Assembly: GCF_026262505.1 (NCBI RefSeq)
Contig: NC_067208.1
Location: forward strand, 9,061,962 to 9,125,961
Direction of reading: 5' to 3'
Source: Trichomonas vaginalis G3
Lineage: Eukaryota > Parabasalia > Trichomonadida > Trichomonadidae
DNA: 64,000 nt
Below are positions 38,317-49,829 of the stretch, one piece after another (position 1 is the stretch's first letter; each line of letters opens with the position of its first letter). A model generated the notes under the pieces. The model made no database searches, was not told the DNA's origin, and saw only the letters and a program-made list of their open reading frames with translations. The position numbers were made by a program, and so were the translations under genes.

Positions 38317-41300
38317 ATGAGTGTTAAGACAAACGACGTGAAGAAATTAGGATTCACTAACGAGGAAATAAACGAAATATTGGATGAAGCAGGAATAGAA
38401 GTTAGCAGATATTATTTAAGAAATTGCCAAAAATTCGCGGAGTTATTAAATGATTTAGATTATGAGGGTGAGATGAATAAAGATGATGTTATAAATTTCT
38501 TATATCCTACATCTGACGGGAATGAAGAAAAGCCGCAAAGTGGCGGGGCTGATGTCCATGAAAAACTTAAAGAAGTTCAAGAAATTGACGATAATGTTTA
38601 TGAAGAACGTAGAGGAGAAGATGAATTTTATGAACAAGATGAAAAGAAAGCGGAGGAAGTAAGAAATGAAATTGATGAGGAAATAAAGAATGAAAAAGAA
38701 GTGGAGGAATACATGAATGAAATAAATAAAGGGAATTTAGAGATGGACGAAGAATACGAGCGTGAATTAAACGCAGAAGCTATGAGGATTTATGAAGACG
38801 TGAAGAGTTACAACGATGATGTAAAAGAAAGAATCGAAGGTACATTTGAAAGATTAGATAAAAATCCATTCGGGGAAAAGTTAGACTTGAGAATTTATGG
38901 AAAAGATGAACTCAGGGTTGTGGATCAGAAATTAAAAGAATTTTACGAAAAGCATATAATGACTCAACCGATTGAAAGAAAAATTTTGGTTCATTATATC
39001 GTAAATGGTCAGGAGAGAAGCCAACCAATCGATAAAGAAAGTTTTAGACAAAGATTCGAGCAAATGTTAAATGGTCAGTTCATTTATAAAATCGAAGAAT
39101 TAAGCGGCAACATTTCAGATGATGGCACCAAATTATATTTGGAATTTTTCGATGTCATATATTTCACCATTCATGATAAGATAAAGAAGCCAGCAAATGC
39201 TAAAAACATGAAAGAGAGCAATTTTTGGTGTTATAGATTGAAGAAAGGATTTGAAATTTTTGAACCATTCCTTAAAAGGTATCAAATATTCACGAAATTG
39301 ACAAATGAAAATAATGAGTGCAGAGAGGAAATGAAATATAACTGTTTATTATATGCTTTAAGTTTTACTATTAAAGATGAAAATTTATTAGTGGAGATTT
39401 CGAACAGGTTTTTAGATTCTAAATATTGTCCCACTAATGTTTTAAGTAAGATTTGCGATGAATACAAAATAAAATGTGTGTTAAGGTATGTAGACGATAA
39501 AGTGGTAAGGTAAGAATCGCTAATGAGAACAAACCCGGCAAATGTTATGGACCCACTGAAGGTTATAAATACTCTGTCTCATTGTTTACTTATAAAAATC
39601 ATTACTTCATAAATGAAGAAGTGTCCATTAATACCTTTTTCATTAAAAATTATGTTAAAGTTTGCGCTTACGGTAAGCTGAGAAATTGGACAACTGAGCA
39701 AATGATGAAAGCATATAAATGTGCCCATGGACGTTTTGAAACAAGCACACAAAAAGCTCACATGTCAAGTTTAAACCTAATTTTAAATTTAGAGGAGGTC
39801 GGAGCTTTTGAGCCATTATATAGAAACGATAAAGACGTGGATAAGGCTAAAGTTATGCAATTTGTGCCAAAGGAAAACGTAAAGGGAATTAAAAATATTG
39901 ATAAAAGAAATTTTCGAATAATGAAGGACAGAATAAATGAAAATGAAAATAATAATGAAAAGAAAGTGGAGAAAAGTTACTGGTTCGGTGATTTTGAGAC
40001 ATGTAATAAAGAAGGTCAAGAAATCCCATTTATGCTGTGCTTATCAAATGAAGATGGTAGCATAAAAAAGACATTCACAGGGTTTAATTGTGATGAGCAG
40101 TTAATGAATTATTTACCGAATAACTCGATAATATATTTTCATAATTTAGGTTACGATGGCAGAATATTAATGAAATTTGGAATAAAAAATAATATCATGA
40201 AAGGGTCAAAAATAATTAGACAGAAACACATATATAATGGAAAACATATTGAGTTAAGAGACTCATACAGCATATTCACAGAGAAATTAAGTAATTTTCC
40301 GGCGTGTTTCCCTAATGCATTTAAGGGAACAGATATTAAAAAGGAATTATTCCCATATAGATATTACACTTATGACAGAATTAATGAAACACAAGGAGTG
40401 GGAATTATTGATGAAGTAGGAAACGATGAGACACCTAAATGGGGTAAGAATGAAAAATCAACGTTTAAAGAGAATTTGAAAATGATTAATGCAGAGAAGG
40501 AAAGAGGAACATTCGACATGTTCAAATATTGTGAATTCTATTGTGAACAAGACGTTAATGTTTTAAGAGTTGGATTTAGTGCTTTCCGTTCTGTTTGTCT
40601 TCAGGAACCCATAAAAATGGACATTTACGATATAACAACTGTTCCAAGTTTAGCCAATAAATTTTTAAATCGTGAGGTATTTTATCCTAACGGTAATTTA
40701 TACGAAATATCAGGAAGTGTGAAGGAATACATAATGGGTGCAATTTATGGCGGGCGTTGCATGACTAAAAATAATAAAAGATATGTTGTAAAGGATAAAT
40801 TAAATGACTTTGACGCCTGCAGTTTATACCCATCAGCAATGAATAGACTATTCACAATTGAGGGAAAGCCAGAAATTATAAATGAATGTTTGATAGATAA
40901 TAAAATTTATGATGTCAATAATCCCACCCTTTATTAGTTCGTGCATTCGATGAAGACCAAACAGAACCAACGAAAGATAAAGATTTGAGTTATTTTGTGG
41001 TAGATATTGAAATAACTAATGTTGGAAAAAGTAGAGACTTTCCGTTAATTGTTTTAAGAGATGAAAACGGATTAAACAGAAACGTAAACGAAAAAGGAGA
41101 AATGAGGGTGGACATGATAGCGCTTCAGGATTTGGTAAAATATCAGAACATTAGCTATAAAATATTGGGTGGCTTAATTTGGAAAGGTAACAGGGACCAT
41201 AGAATACGAAATGTAATTAGAAAAATTTATGATTTAAGGAGAGTATACAAAAAAGCTGAAAATCCGATGGAAAAAATATTAAAGCTCATCATGAATTCAG

Positions 41301-41969
41301 CATATGGAAAAACTATCCAGAAAACGATAAAAACAACTAATACGTATATAGAAGATGATAAAAAAGATTATTATTTATATAGTCACTGGCATCAAGTAGA
41401 AGAATTTTACAAAATTGATGAATCTAATTTATGGTGTTTCAAAATGTGCAAAGTTTGGGATACACAATTTAACAGCCCAGTATTCGGCGTCTCTGATTTG
41501 TCAATGTCTAAGCGTATAATGAACGAGGTGATGACGACTGCATATAGAAGATGAAAAAATATCTATGCTGGCTGATGAATTTAAGAAAAGATATGGTCGT
41601 GAGTTAATTGGTTCAGATATGGGTCAATTTCATAACGATTTTGACGAATTAGAAGACGCTTACTGTGTTCTTCATATATCAGCAGGAAAGAAAATTTATT
41701 ATGATTTATTAAGAAATGACAAATGACAAACAGCTGAACATTTCAGATTAAAATGTATTCCATCAAAAACTATAATAAATCATGCTAACAAATATTATAA
41801 AGGACGTGTTAAAAAATTATATAAAGCATTATACTGGGGTGAAGAAATAAACTTTAATTTATTGGATAATAAGACAAGGTTTAAGCTGGAGAAAGACGGC
41901 AAAATAATGAGATGTCGTAAATTTGAACGAAAAGTTAAAGCAACTGTGAAGAAAGCAGATGAAAAATAA
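38317..41969 (+). pseudogene. Block B PolB 1 with long N-terminal extension, broken
   Basis: The first ~400 codons are a charged extension starting MSVKTNDVKKLGFTNEE, also found as a separate gene at 45108-46220. Then come 3'-5' exonuclease-type blocks (WFGDFETCN, IYFHNLGYDG, YCEQDV) and palm motif A (DFDACSLYPSAM) and motif B (KLIMNSAYGKT). It would replicate the element. About three breaks. Ends close to the convergent gene at 41997, with an AT hairpin between. Confidence 0.8.
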
Positions 41970-41974
41970 ATGAA

Positions 41975-41998
41975 AAAAATAAATGAGAAATTATTTTT
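41975..41998. terminator. AT hairpin between convergent genes in block B
   Basis: Arms AAAAATAA (41975-41982) and TTATTTTT (41991-41998) with an 8-base loop. It lies exactly between the PolB 1 stop and the stop of the minus-strand gene at 41997. Confidence 0.35.
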
Positions 41999-42533
41999 AC
42001 CAAACTATTTTAACATTTACCCCTACTTCCTTTAATCTTTTCATAACTTCTGGGTAATCATATTTAACATTTTTAGTCTCTCCATTCTTGATAACATATA
42101 TAGCATTAACCCTGCGATATTTATTTTTAGTAATGCAACCGCTGCCTAAATCTTCATCGTCCAGCTGTACATCCTCAGCATCAGTGAGTAATTTAACAAA
42201 TTTCATTAATACCACATCATCGACTAATACTAATTTATTAATATATATTGGATTATCTTTTAACATCTCCAACATTGTGTTTAGCACCTCGATTTCACAT
42301 TGAAGCTTCTTTATTTGTTGCTCATAAAATGTTTTATCTTTTCCGTCTTCATTAACTTCAGGATATTCAGGTGGTGGTGGTAATATTTCAATATCTCGAG
42401 ACTTAACGGATTCACTTAATGGCATACGGTCGGTTGAAAGATATACTGAGGTTTTAGGCTCCACATTTACGTTTACATTTTGGGAGTTCTTCGCTTCTTC
42501 TCGCTTTAAACTTATCATGGCGTTCATGTTCAT
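41997..42533 (-). CDS. Coiled-coil Polinton protein, whole homologue of 12560-13124
   Basis: 178 residues starting MNMNAMISLKREEAKN. It shares PEYPEVNED, the coiled coil YEQQIKKLQCEIEVLNTML, TDAEDVQLDDED, and the C-terminal YVIKNGETKNVKYDYPEV with the Polinton A gene. Conservation of this order across diverged Polintons points to a core function, perhaps in the virion, but none is known. It heads a minus-strand cluster with two small genes and the integrase. Confidence 0.7.
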   Translation of the reverse strand: MNMNAMISLKREEAKNSQNVNVNVEPKTSVYLSTDRMPLSESVKSRDIEILPPPPEYPEVNEDGKDKTFYEQQIKKLQCEIEVLNTMLEMLKDNPIYINKLVLVDDVVLMKFVKLLTDAEDVQLDDEDLGSGCITKNKYRRVNAIYVIKNGETKNVKYDYPEVMKRLKEVGVNVKIVW

Positions 42534-42552
42534 TTCAATAAAAATAAAAAAT

Positions 42553-42675
42553 TTAATTTAATATTTTATTATTTGTCATTTCATTTATTACCATGTATAA
42601 TTTACTAACGGCTTCGCTCAGTTCTTTTAATTCTTCCTCAATTTTATTTATTCGTTCATTTCCTCCTTCCTTCAT
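42553..42675 (-). CDS. 40-residue coiled-coil small protein
   Basis: Start ATG at 42675, stop at 42553, reading MKEGGNERINKIEEELKELS and ending NEMTNNKILN. The heptad-like Ile/Leu spacing predicts a short coiled coil. It sits tightly between two minus-strand genes, supporting it as real. Confidence 0.5.
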   Translation of the reverse strand: MKEGGNERINKIEEELKELSEAVSKLYMVINEMTNNKILN

Positions 42676-42693
42676 TTCTTCATTTTTAATCTT

Positions 42694-42960
42694 TCATGCC
42701 ACATAATCAGTGATAAGTTTAACGGTCACCTTACTGTCTTTATCTTTCGGTTTCGTTATTTTATACCCTGGTATTTTATACTTGAGATTTAATTTATACG
42801 TGGATAATGTCATAAATTCCTCTTCATTGAGTGCATAATATTTATTGAATTCATCAACTGTGTTAAAGCTAATGGTTTCAGGGTTGAATGATTCAACGAC
42901 TTCAAGAGGTTTGATGTTTTTTAAGTTCTTCAATTCACCATTTAAAAATTTATACGTCAT
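42694..42960 (-). CDS. Unknown 88-residue Polinton B protein
   Basis: Starts MTYKFLNGELKNLKNIKPLE and ends PKDKDSKVTVKLITDYVA. It looks like a small alpha/beta protein, and whole. It begins 25 bases downstream of the integrase stop on the same strand. No family recognised. Confidence 0.55.
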   Translation of the reverse strand: MTYKFLNGELKNLKNIKPLEVVESFNPETISFNTVDEFNKYYALNEEEFMTLSTYKLNLKYKIPGYKITKPKDKDSKVTVKLITDYVA

Positions 42961-42985
42961 TTAATAAGGGATAAAAAATTAAATA

Positions 42986-44200
42986 TTAAACAACAACTTT
43001 TAACATCCAACGAGGAACTTTAACAACATCACCTGTCATTAATGATTCACAAACGAACAAACCACCTTCTTTTCCATTAACTTTAAAAATTCCCTCCAAT
43101 AGTTTATTTTTCAGTTTATCCATACTGGACGCTTCATTATAAATTCTCACTCTTTGACCGATTACATCAAAGTTAGGTTCTTCATGAGTTATGAAATTCA
43201 TTTTGGCACAATATAAACAAAATTCACGCTCCATTTCATCCGTCATGTTTGGTGATACAGGATGTTTGAAAAATTTACTAAACGTTGTGTTGGGTGAGTT
43301 ATTGTATTCATCTACTAAATATTCCATAACTTCAGGATAAATGATAGTCCCATATCCTGCGTTATAGTTCATAGTTCGTAATGTCAGGCAGATTCTATCT
43401 AAAATTGATAGCGTTGAATGGTTCCCTCTTGATTCTTCGTTGGTATTTACAAAATTTGAAACTTTATTTTTAACGTAAACCCTCAAAGTTATTCCGTTTT
43501 CTATACACCAATATGCTAAATCATTACCGGTAAACGCTGGCTCTTGGTCACAGACTAAATGCTTAATGTTTACACCATTTATTATTAATGAATTTAGTGA
43601 CTGAATTGTATTTAACGCTGTCATATTCTCCTTCGTTTCTTTTGGTGCTTTCCATTCACCATTAATTTTAGTAATTAATGAACTCAATATGGCATAAGTT
43701 CTTCTAGTGTTCATCTCAACAACTAACAACCACACGAACACATCAGAAATGAAATAATCTATAATATAAGTTCCTTTTGTCCCTATTGTTTTCATATAAT
43801 ATTTTTTATTTCCTTTCAAATCGAATGAATCCCTTTCTTTTTCTTCTAACTTATCCCTAACTTTATCAAATCCCCACTTCATCCTTTCACCATAATTCAT
43901 GAGCTTATTTTTACTTCTCCATGGACTCGATTTAAAAACTTTTTCCCTTTTCTTTATTTCTTCGTTTATCTTTTCATCTACTTCATTCATTTTAAAATTC
44001 TCATTCTTTCCCTTCATTTCTTTTTTCTTTTTCTCTGCCTTTTCATTTTTATGATAAATATCATATAATGATTGAAAATATTTTAACCGTTCATTAGTTA
44101 TTTCATTATTTGGTATTCCTAACAATTGAGATTTTACATAATCCCTCAACGTCTCAACTTTTGCATATCGTTTCTTACTATATAAGGCAGTGTTATTCAA
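42986..44200 (-). CDS. Block B rve-type integrase 1, looks whole
   Basis: About 404 residues. The N-terminal third is Lys/Glu-rich. The catalytic core shows TYIIDYFISDVFVW and LVCDQEPAFTGND, then STLSILDRICLTLRTM in the helix that normally follows. The C-terminal FDVIGQRVRIYNEAS...VNGKEGGLFVCES region fits the SH3/chromo-like tail. The frame stays open upstream of 44200 for another ~100 bases, so the true start is uncertain. It would insert the Polinton. Confidence 0.75.
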   Translation of the reverse strand: MNNTALYSKKRYAKVETLRDYVKSQLLGIPNNEITNERLKYFQSLYDIYHKNEKAEKKKKEMKGKNENFKMNEVDEKINEEIKKREKVFKSSPWRSKNKLMNYGERMKWGFDKVRDKLEEKERDSFDLKGNKKYYMKTIGTKGTYIIDYFISDVFVWLLVVEMNTRRTYAILSSLITKINGEWKAPKETKENMTALNTIQSLNSLIINGVNIKHLVCDQEPAFTGNDLAYWCIENGITLRVYVKNKVSNFVNTNEESRGNHSTLSILDRICLTLRTMNYNAGYGTIIYPEVMEYLVDEYNNSPNTTFSKFFKHPVSPNMTDEMEREFCLYCAKMNFITHEEPNFDVIGQRVRIYNEASSMDKLKNKLLEGIFKVNGKEGGLFVCESLMTGDVVKVPRWMLKVVV

Positions 44201-44434
44201 AATATTTTTTATTCGTTCCTCATAATATCGCTGTAATTCACGCTCGTCATTTACTTCGGGTTCCTTTGATTTGTTGTATAAAAGTAGTAGGATATGAAGG
44301 GTTGTGTGACTTTTTTTGTTACAACTATATATAGACGATGCATTAAAATATATTTATTTATAAATCATTAAAAAATTAACATTAATTTTAAAATAATTTA
44401 TTTTTTTATCTTTTATAAAAGAAGCTATATATAG

Positions 44435-45025
44435 ATGATGTCAGATATTCCGCGATTAATTAAACATTGTTTAAATCCTGAATGGGTTAAACTTCAATTT
44501 AAAAATGAAGATTGTGAATTATTAAATGAATATGAAAGCCAAAATAAGCTAATGAGGTATAAATATAATGATAAAGAATATTTAATTTCATGGAATCAAT
44601 GGAGTCATAATCAAAGACCTCATAAACGAGAAGAAGAAATTGAAAATAATGAAATGGAAATCATTGATGACATTAAAGAGGATGGAATTCCTAAATTTTG
44701 TAGAAAAACCTTTAGAACTAAGTTAGGAGCATATAAACGTAGAGTATTAAATCCTGAATACATAAAACATATATTTAAAAAGGAAGACTGTGAATTATTA
44801 AACGTTAATGAATATGAAACCAATAAATCAAAACTGAGATATAAATATATTGGAAGTGATGAAAGGTGTAAAGATAAAGATAAAGTTTATACAGTTTCAT
44901 ATAATAACTGGCACACGTTAGGGATAAGAAAACATTTAGGAGATTATGGGAAATGTTCTGAATTCTTTAAATCTAGTATATACGAGAGAGTAAAAGAAAT
45001 TAGAAATAATTATTTTCATGAATAA
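44435..45025 (+). CDS. Protein with two tandem ~60-residue modules
   Basis: 196 residues. The module NPEWVKLQFKNEDCELLNEY...KLMRYKY is followed by a second copy NPEYIKHIFKKEDCELLN...SKLRYKY, each ending in a Trp-bearing SW/NW segment. Such EDCELL...LRYK repeats recall DNA-binding accessory modules seen beside endonucleases in large DNA viruses, an inference from memory. The start is after an AT-rich leader containing CTATATATAGATGATG, a near copy of a motif at 44325. Looks whole. Confidence 0.55.
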   Translation: MMSDIPRLIKHCLNPEWVKLQFKNEDCELLNEYESQNKLMRYKYNDKEYLISWNQWSHNQRPHKREEEIENNEMEIIDDIKEDGIPKFCRKTFRTKLGAYKRRVLNPEYIKHIFKKEDCELLNVNEYETNKSKLRYKYIGSDERCKDKDKVYTVSYNNWHTLGIRKHLGDYGKCSEFFKSSIYERVKEIRNNYFHE

Positions 45026-45107
45026 AAAATAAACTTTAAAAAATAAACTTCTTACGAAAAATTAGAAACTTAGTTATGTTTATTATTTTATTTTTAATTC
45101 GTATGAA

Positions 45108-46220
45108 ATGAGCGTCAAAACTAACAACGTTAAAAAATTAGGATTCACAAACGAGGAAATAAAGGATATATTAGATGAGATGTGTTATGAAGTTAGTAAA
45201 TATTATTTAAGAAATTGTCAAAAATTTGCCGAGTTATTAAATGATTTAGATTATGATGGAAAAATGAATAAAGATGATGTTATAAATTTCTTATATCCCA
45301 CATCTGAAGAAGAAAAACCTAAAGAACCTGATGTTTTCCCTGAATATTATGAAGAACGGATTAAAGATGATGAATACGATGAAATTGAAATTGAAAGACT
45401 GGAAAAAATAAGAGATGAAATAGATGAAAAAATTAAGGAATTAAGAGAAGTTGAAAAATATAATGAAAATGAAGTAGAGGGTTTAATGAATATCCCAGCT
45501 TCAGAATCAGCAGTTCAGAAATCTCATGAAGAAAGATATAAAAATTATGTCTCAGAATCAACACAAAATTTATTAGATGGTGAAATAGACGAAACACTTT
45601 CAGAAGAAGGTACTAAATTTATTCGTAAACATAAGTTACAATTTATTGATAATGAAGGATACCCCTGTATCCTACTTTCACCACCTTTAGATTCCGAAAA
45701 ATTCAAAAAAGCTCTTAAAAACGTGACATATGCGACTAATACGATTAAGAAAGAAGATCATGATATTTACACAAATTATTATTTAAATAAATGCACAGGT
45801 GTTGATAAAGTTTTTGATTTATTAGATAAAATATCAAAAGAAACCATTGGAACCTATAAAATTTTGTGTGATTGTGGTTTCATTATTGAAGATACCAATA
45901 ATGTTTCATATGAAAGAACAGCACCGAAGGAAGACGAAGTGGAAAGGTCTATACCATTCGTTATTAAGAACATAAAAGATATGAAAACGTATAAGCATTA
46001 TATTTATTCATTTATTTCAGAAAAAATGGAAGCAACCCATAAAACATCTTCTCATCATTTTATAGCTATTCATACATTCCTTTTCAAAGTTGTGAAATTA
46101 AATAAGACGGGAATTAGATTTAATGTATCAGGGTACGCATTCTTGAGTAAATTAAAATGTATTCGTCACGTCGCAGATGATAAAAATTTATGTGTTCTTA
46201 ATTCATTTTATGGGCTTTAA
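45108..46220 (+). CDS. Stand-alone paralogue of the PolB 1 N-terminal extension
   Basis: 370 residues starting MSVKTNNVKKLGFTNEEIKD. The first ~75 residues closely match the start of the PolB 1 gene at 38317, and the acidic middle is also similar in style, while the C-terminal half differs. It is followed 50 bases later by PolB 2, so the domain may have been fused to PolB in one lineage and kept separate here. Looks whole. Possible roles are terminal protein or processivity factor, both guesses. Confidence 0.6.
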   Translation: MSVKTNNVKKLGFTNEEIKDILDEMCYEVSKYYLRNCQKFAELLNDLDYDGKMNKDDVINFLYPTSEEEKPKEPDVFPEYYEERIKDDEYDEIEIERLEKIRDEIDEKIKELREVEKYNENEVEGLMNIPASESAVQKSHEERYKNYVSESTQNLLDGEIDETLSEEGTKFIRKHKLQFIDNEGYPCILLSPPLDSEKFKKALKNVTYATNTIKKEDHDIYTNYYLNKCTGVDKVFDLLDKISKETIGTYKILCDCGFIIEDTNNVSYERTAPKEDEVERSIPFVIKNIKDMKTYKHYIYSFISEKMEATHKTSSHHFIAIHTFLFKVVKLNKTGIRFNVSGYAFLSKLKCIRHVADDKNLCVLNSFYGL

Positions 46221-46269
46221 AAAATAAACTTTATTTTTATTTATTTTTTAATTTTTTATTCTTACATAA
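46220..46269 (+). promoter_or_regulatory. Palindrome plus T-rich start block before PolB 2
   Basis: Contains AAAAATAAA-C-TTTATTTTT (46220-46238) right at the stop of the previous gene, then a T-rich tract and ATTCTTACATAAATG. The order and wording match the start block at 17893-17962 and 19354-19423 of Polinton A. Confidence 0.4.
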
Positions 46270-49200
46270 ATGAACAAAAACGGAACAGCTAAAATGAATG
46301 ATAATCAAATTAGAGCAGAAGGTAGAAGGTTATTTAAACGCTTCTATAACATTCCTGATGGTGCTAATCCTAAAACTCGTAGAAGCTATTTAAATGAAGC
46401 AATAGATGCATATGAAGGGTTTGACATTTCATCAGAAAGTGAGAGATTAGCGAGAATGTTAAATGTTAATATTGATTTCTATTATTGTGATCCTCAACCA
46501 GAAGACGTGGACATAAATAAGGTAGACTTTCCATTAGTGGAATCAATAATGATAGATCCAGAATTTGAAACAGTAAATATTTTATTAACACAGAGTCCAT
46601 GTGGAAAACTTCACGCTGACAGAATAACAGACGTTGAAGCACTCACCGGCTATAAAGTTTGTCCATATTGTAAAGAAGAAGTTTATTCTATCCATGATGA
46701 TCCAGAAAGGAAAAACCAAAGAAGATTTTTAAAGCATTGTGAGAAATGTAAAGAAAATAATGGAAGATTAATTCAAGACGTTCAATTGCAAAAGACCCAG
46801 CAACCATATGCACCACACATTATGAAACAGAAGATATATCAGTGGTTATTAGCTCACAATTTGCAGAAATATTATAAACCGACAAGATATTATATTACTT
46901 TTGACTTTGAAACATTAGAGACTAAAGAAGAATTACAACTTTCTGAGTGTGCAACTTTGAACGCTTACTTAAAACCATTCATGGTATCATCAACGGTTAA
47001 ATTAAATGATAAAACATATACGAGGAATTTTTGCTTAACTTCGAGTGATTCTTTTATTTCTGATTGGATTGAGTTTTTATTTTCAACCTGTTCATTAGTT
47101 GCTAAATCAAATATTGAACAATATGAAGAATTAATGAATACATTAAATGAGAAACAAAAGGAAGCAATGAAAGAGCTTTAGATGAAGAATTTAATAAAGT
47201 GAATATCATTGGTTTTAATTCGGGAAAGTTTGATTTAAATTTAATTCTTCGTGATTTAAACACTGCAAAATGGAAAATAAAATCAATGCTGGGTTCATCT
47301 TCACAATTTAAGCAAATCATTGTAAAGAAAACAAACGTTCCATATGAATTGAGATTTATTGACATCAGAAATTATATAGCGGGTGGGATATTAGACCAAT
47401 TCACTCAAGATTTCGGAAACAATAAATCACGTGTTAAATCCTTTTTCCCTTATCAATTTATCACATGGGAGAATTACGAAGAAGAATTATATAAAGTGGA
47501 ACCATTCACGAAAGATTCATTTTATTCAGCATTAACCCAAGAAACTATATCAGATAGTGATTATCAAATATATCTCAATGATGCTAAAAATTTTAAGAAT
47601 AGATTAGAATATTTTATTCATTATTGCAATAAAGATGTTGAAATTATGATTGACCCAATCGATAAAATTATTGAAGAAACATTTGTTTATAAAATTGACA
47701 TGCTTCATAATCTTTCTTTATCATCGAATGCTTCAATGATTCGTTACGCTTTAGCATATAAAGACTTTAATCTTAATGAAAAATATCCTGAGGAAGAGAT
47801 AGAATCAAGTTTTGAATTAACGAAAAAGTATTGGAAATATAAAATTGAATCATATAAGAAACAAGATGAAAAAGCAGAAAGAGATACTAAAATAATGTTT
47901 CAATGGATGATTTTCAATACTATCACGATTTAATCCTTTCATCTAAATGCAAAATGTGTGGTAAAGCGTTTACATATGCAAATAAACCAACATTGGATAG
48001 AATCGATAATGAAAAACCACATACCAAAGAAAATTGTCAGTTAATGTGTTGTTATTGCAATGTCGTAAAATCAAATAAAGATGAAGATGTTCAACGTTTA
48101 AGAATCAATTTAAGAAATTATGCATTAAAAAATAATTTACCAATGACTTTAGATTCAGTTGAAGCTTATCACATTCTCCGTAATGGAATTACTGGTGGTC
48201 TATCAAATGTTCAACATAGAGTAAATCTTAAAGGAATCACGCACATTAATAAACTTTCATATAGTCCAGAAACTAAAACTGTATCAAATGAGGACACTTC
48301 CAACATCATGACTCATTTCGTTGGTGTTGACTTTAATTCATTATATCCTTCATCATTTTCATCTAATCCTCATGATTTCATTCAATATACTGACCATAAA
48401 ATGTATATGCCGGGAAGATTGAATGGTGTTATCATTTGTGATACAGCAACAAAGAAAGCAAAAGCATTGGGAATAATTAAGAAAAAAATTTATTCGTGGC
48501 TGAAGTAAAGGGTCACATTGATGAAAAATACATTAATGATTACATAAACTTTTTACCGATAATAAGAAACTTAGATATTATCACAGATGAAAAAACAATT
48601 GGCAGTTTTATGTATAATTACATGAAATCAAACAATCTACCAGTTGACCAGAAACAGAGGAAATTAACTCGGTTAGCATCAACATACAACCAATATCAAC
48701 CATTTTCTTCTTATTATCTTTGGTATCTAATAGACAGATTTCATTTTATCATCGATGATATTCAATCAATTTTAACATTTACTAAAAACACTTGTTTTAA
48801 TGAATTTGCGAACAAATTTATGAATGAAAGACAAAAGGCTGAATTAGAAGGAAATAAAGGAAAAAGTTTATTTTGCAAGATTTCACTTAATGGATCATAT
48901 GGTTATGATGCAATGAATACACAAAATTACGCAAAGACTAAAATAATGAATGCACAGAAGGCACGCGTTGCATGTATGTCAAATAAGTTTAAAAACATAA
49001 GAGAAATAGGTGAAGATACATATCAAGTGATGCTTAAAGATAGATTTTATAGATGTGATACATGTTTACAAGAGGCATTCTTCACTTTAGATAATGCTAA
49101 ATACTGGTATTTAGTTTTCATTTATGATTTTATGTATAAATGCATGAATCTTAATCGTTTTCATTTCATTGAAGGTGATACTGATTCATCTTATTGGGCA

Positions 49201-49704
49201 ATCGCTGGCGACCCAAATCTTCCTAACACTCAAGCATTTCAAGCAATTGTTACCGATAAACAATTTTATGATAAAAACATTTTCAAATTCGCACCATTTG
49301 ATTTCTTCTGTTTTGATGAGAAATTTAAACCTAAATTAAAGAATAAAGCTGAAGAAAAAGCACATGAGAAGAAGTTATTGGGTTTAGCAATTCAGAAACA
49401 AGGTGATAACATGGTTGCTTTATGCCCTAAGTGTTATACATCATTCAACGGTTCAATTGATGGAAGTGATTTTAAAAAGATTGCACAAAAAATGAAAGGT
49501 GTTAGTTTACGACAAAATAAACAATTAACACCTAAAAATTATTTGGATATAATAAATGATAAAGTGATATTTGATGGTCAGAATATTAATTTACAACTTA
49601 AAAACGGGTCAATGACTCGCTTAACAATTGGTAAGACTGCATTAACAGGAGCACACACTAAGGCTGTATGTTGTGAAAATGGATGTTGTATGCCATTTAT
49701 TTAA
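46270..49704 (+). pseudogene. Block B PolB 2 with internal HNH module, broken
   Basis: The N-terminal region has a CPYCKEE...CEKCKEN zinc-binding block. Next are exonuclease-type blocks (YYITFDFETLE, IGFNSGKFDLN, YCNKDVEIM), an HNH nuclease-like module (47945-48085), then palm motif A (GVDFNSLYPSSF), motif B (KISLNGSYGY) and motif C (EGDTDSSYW), and a C-terminal CPKCY part. It would copy the element. Markedly different from PolB 1 and from PolB of Polinton A. About three breaks. Confidence 0.8.
47945..48085 (+). other. HNH endonuclease-like module inside PolB 2
   Basis: CKMCGKAF followed by LDRIDNEKPHTKENCQLMCC and YCNVVKSNKD matches the Cys-x2-Cys...D-R-I-D...H...N...C-x2-C layout of HNH nucleases of the Endo VII/recombination type. 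It lies between the exonuclease part and motif A of the polymerase. Confidence 0.7.
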
Positions 49705-49734
49705 TACACTTTAAAATTTTATTTTTAATAAAAT

Positions 49735-49806
49735 GCCACAGAAGAGACAAAAGGAACCGTAAATAATGGTTTTGATACTATGATTCAAAGAGGTGGGCAC
49801 CCTTAA
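49735..49806 (+). pseudogene. Short coding scrap before the 49830 gene
   Basis: An ATG-started stretch (MPQKRQKEP) and a nearby short frame ending IQRGGHP lie between PolB 2 and the next gene. Preceded by the usual T-rich start block. Too short to call a gene; likely a remnant. Confidence 0.25.
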
Positions 49807-49829
49807 ACATTTATTTTATTTTTATATAA

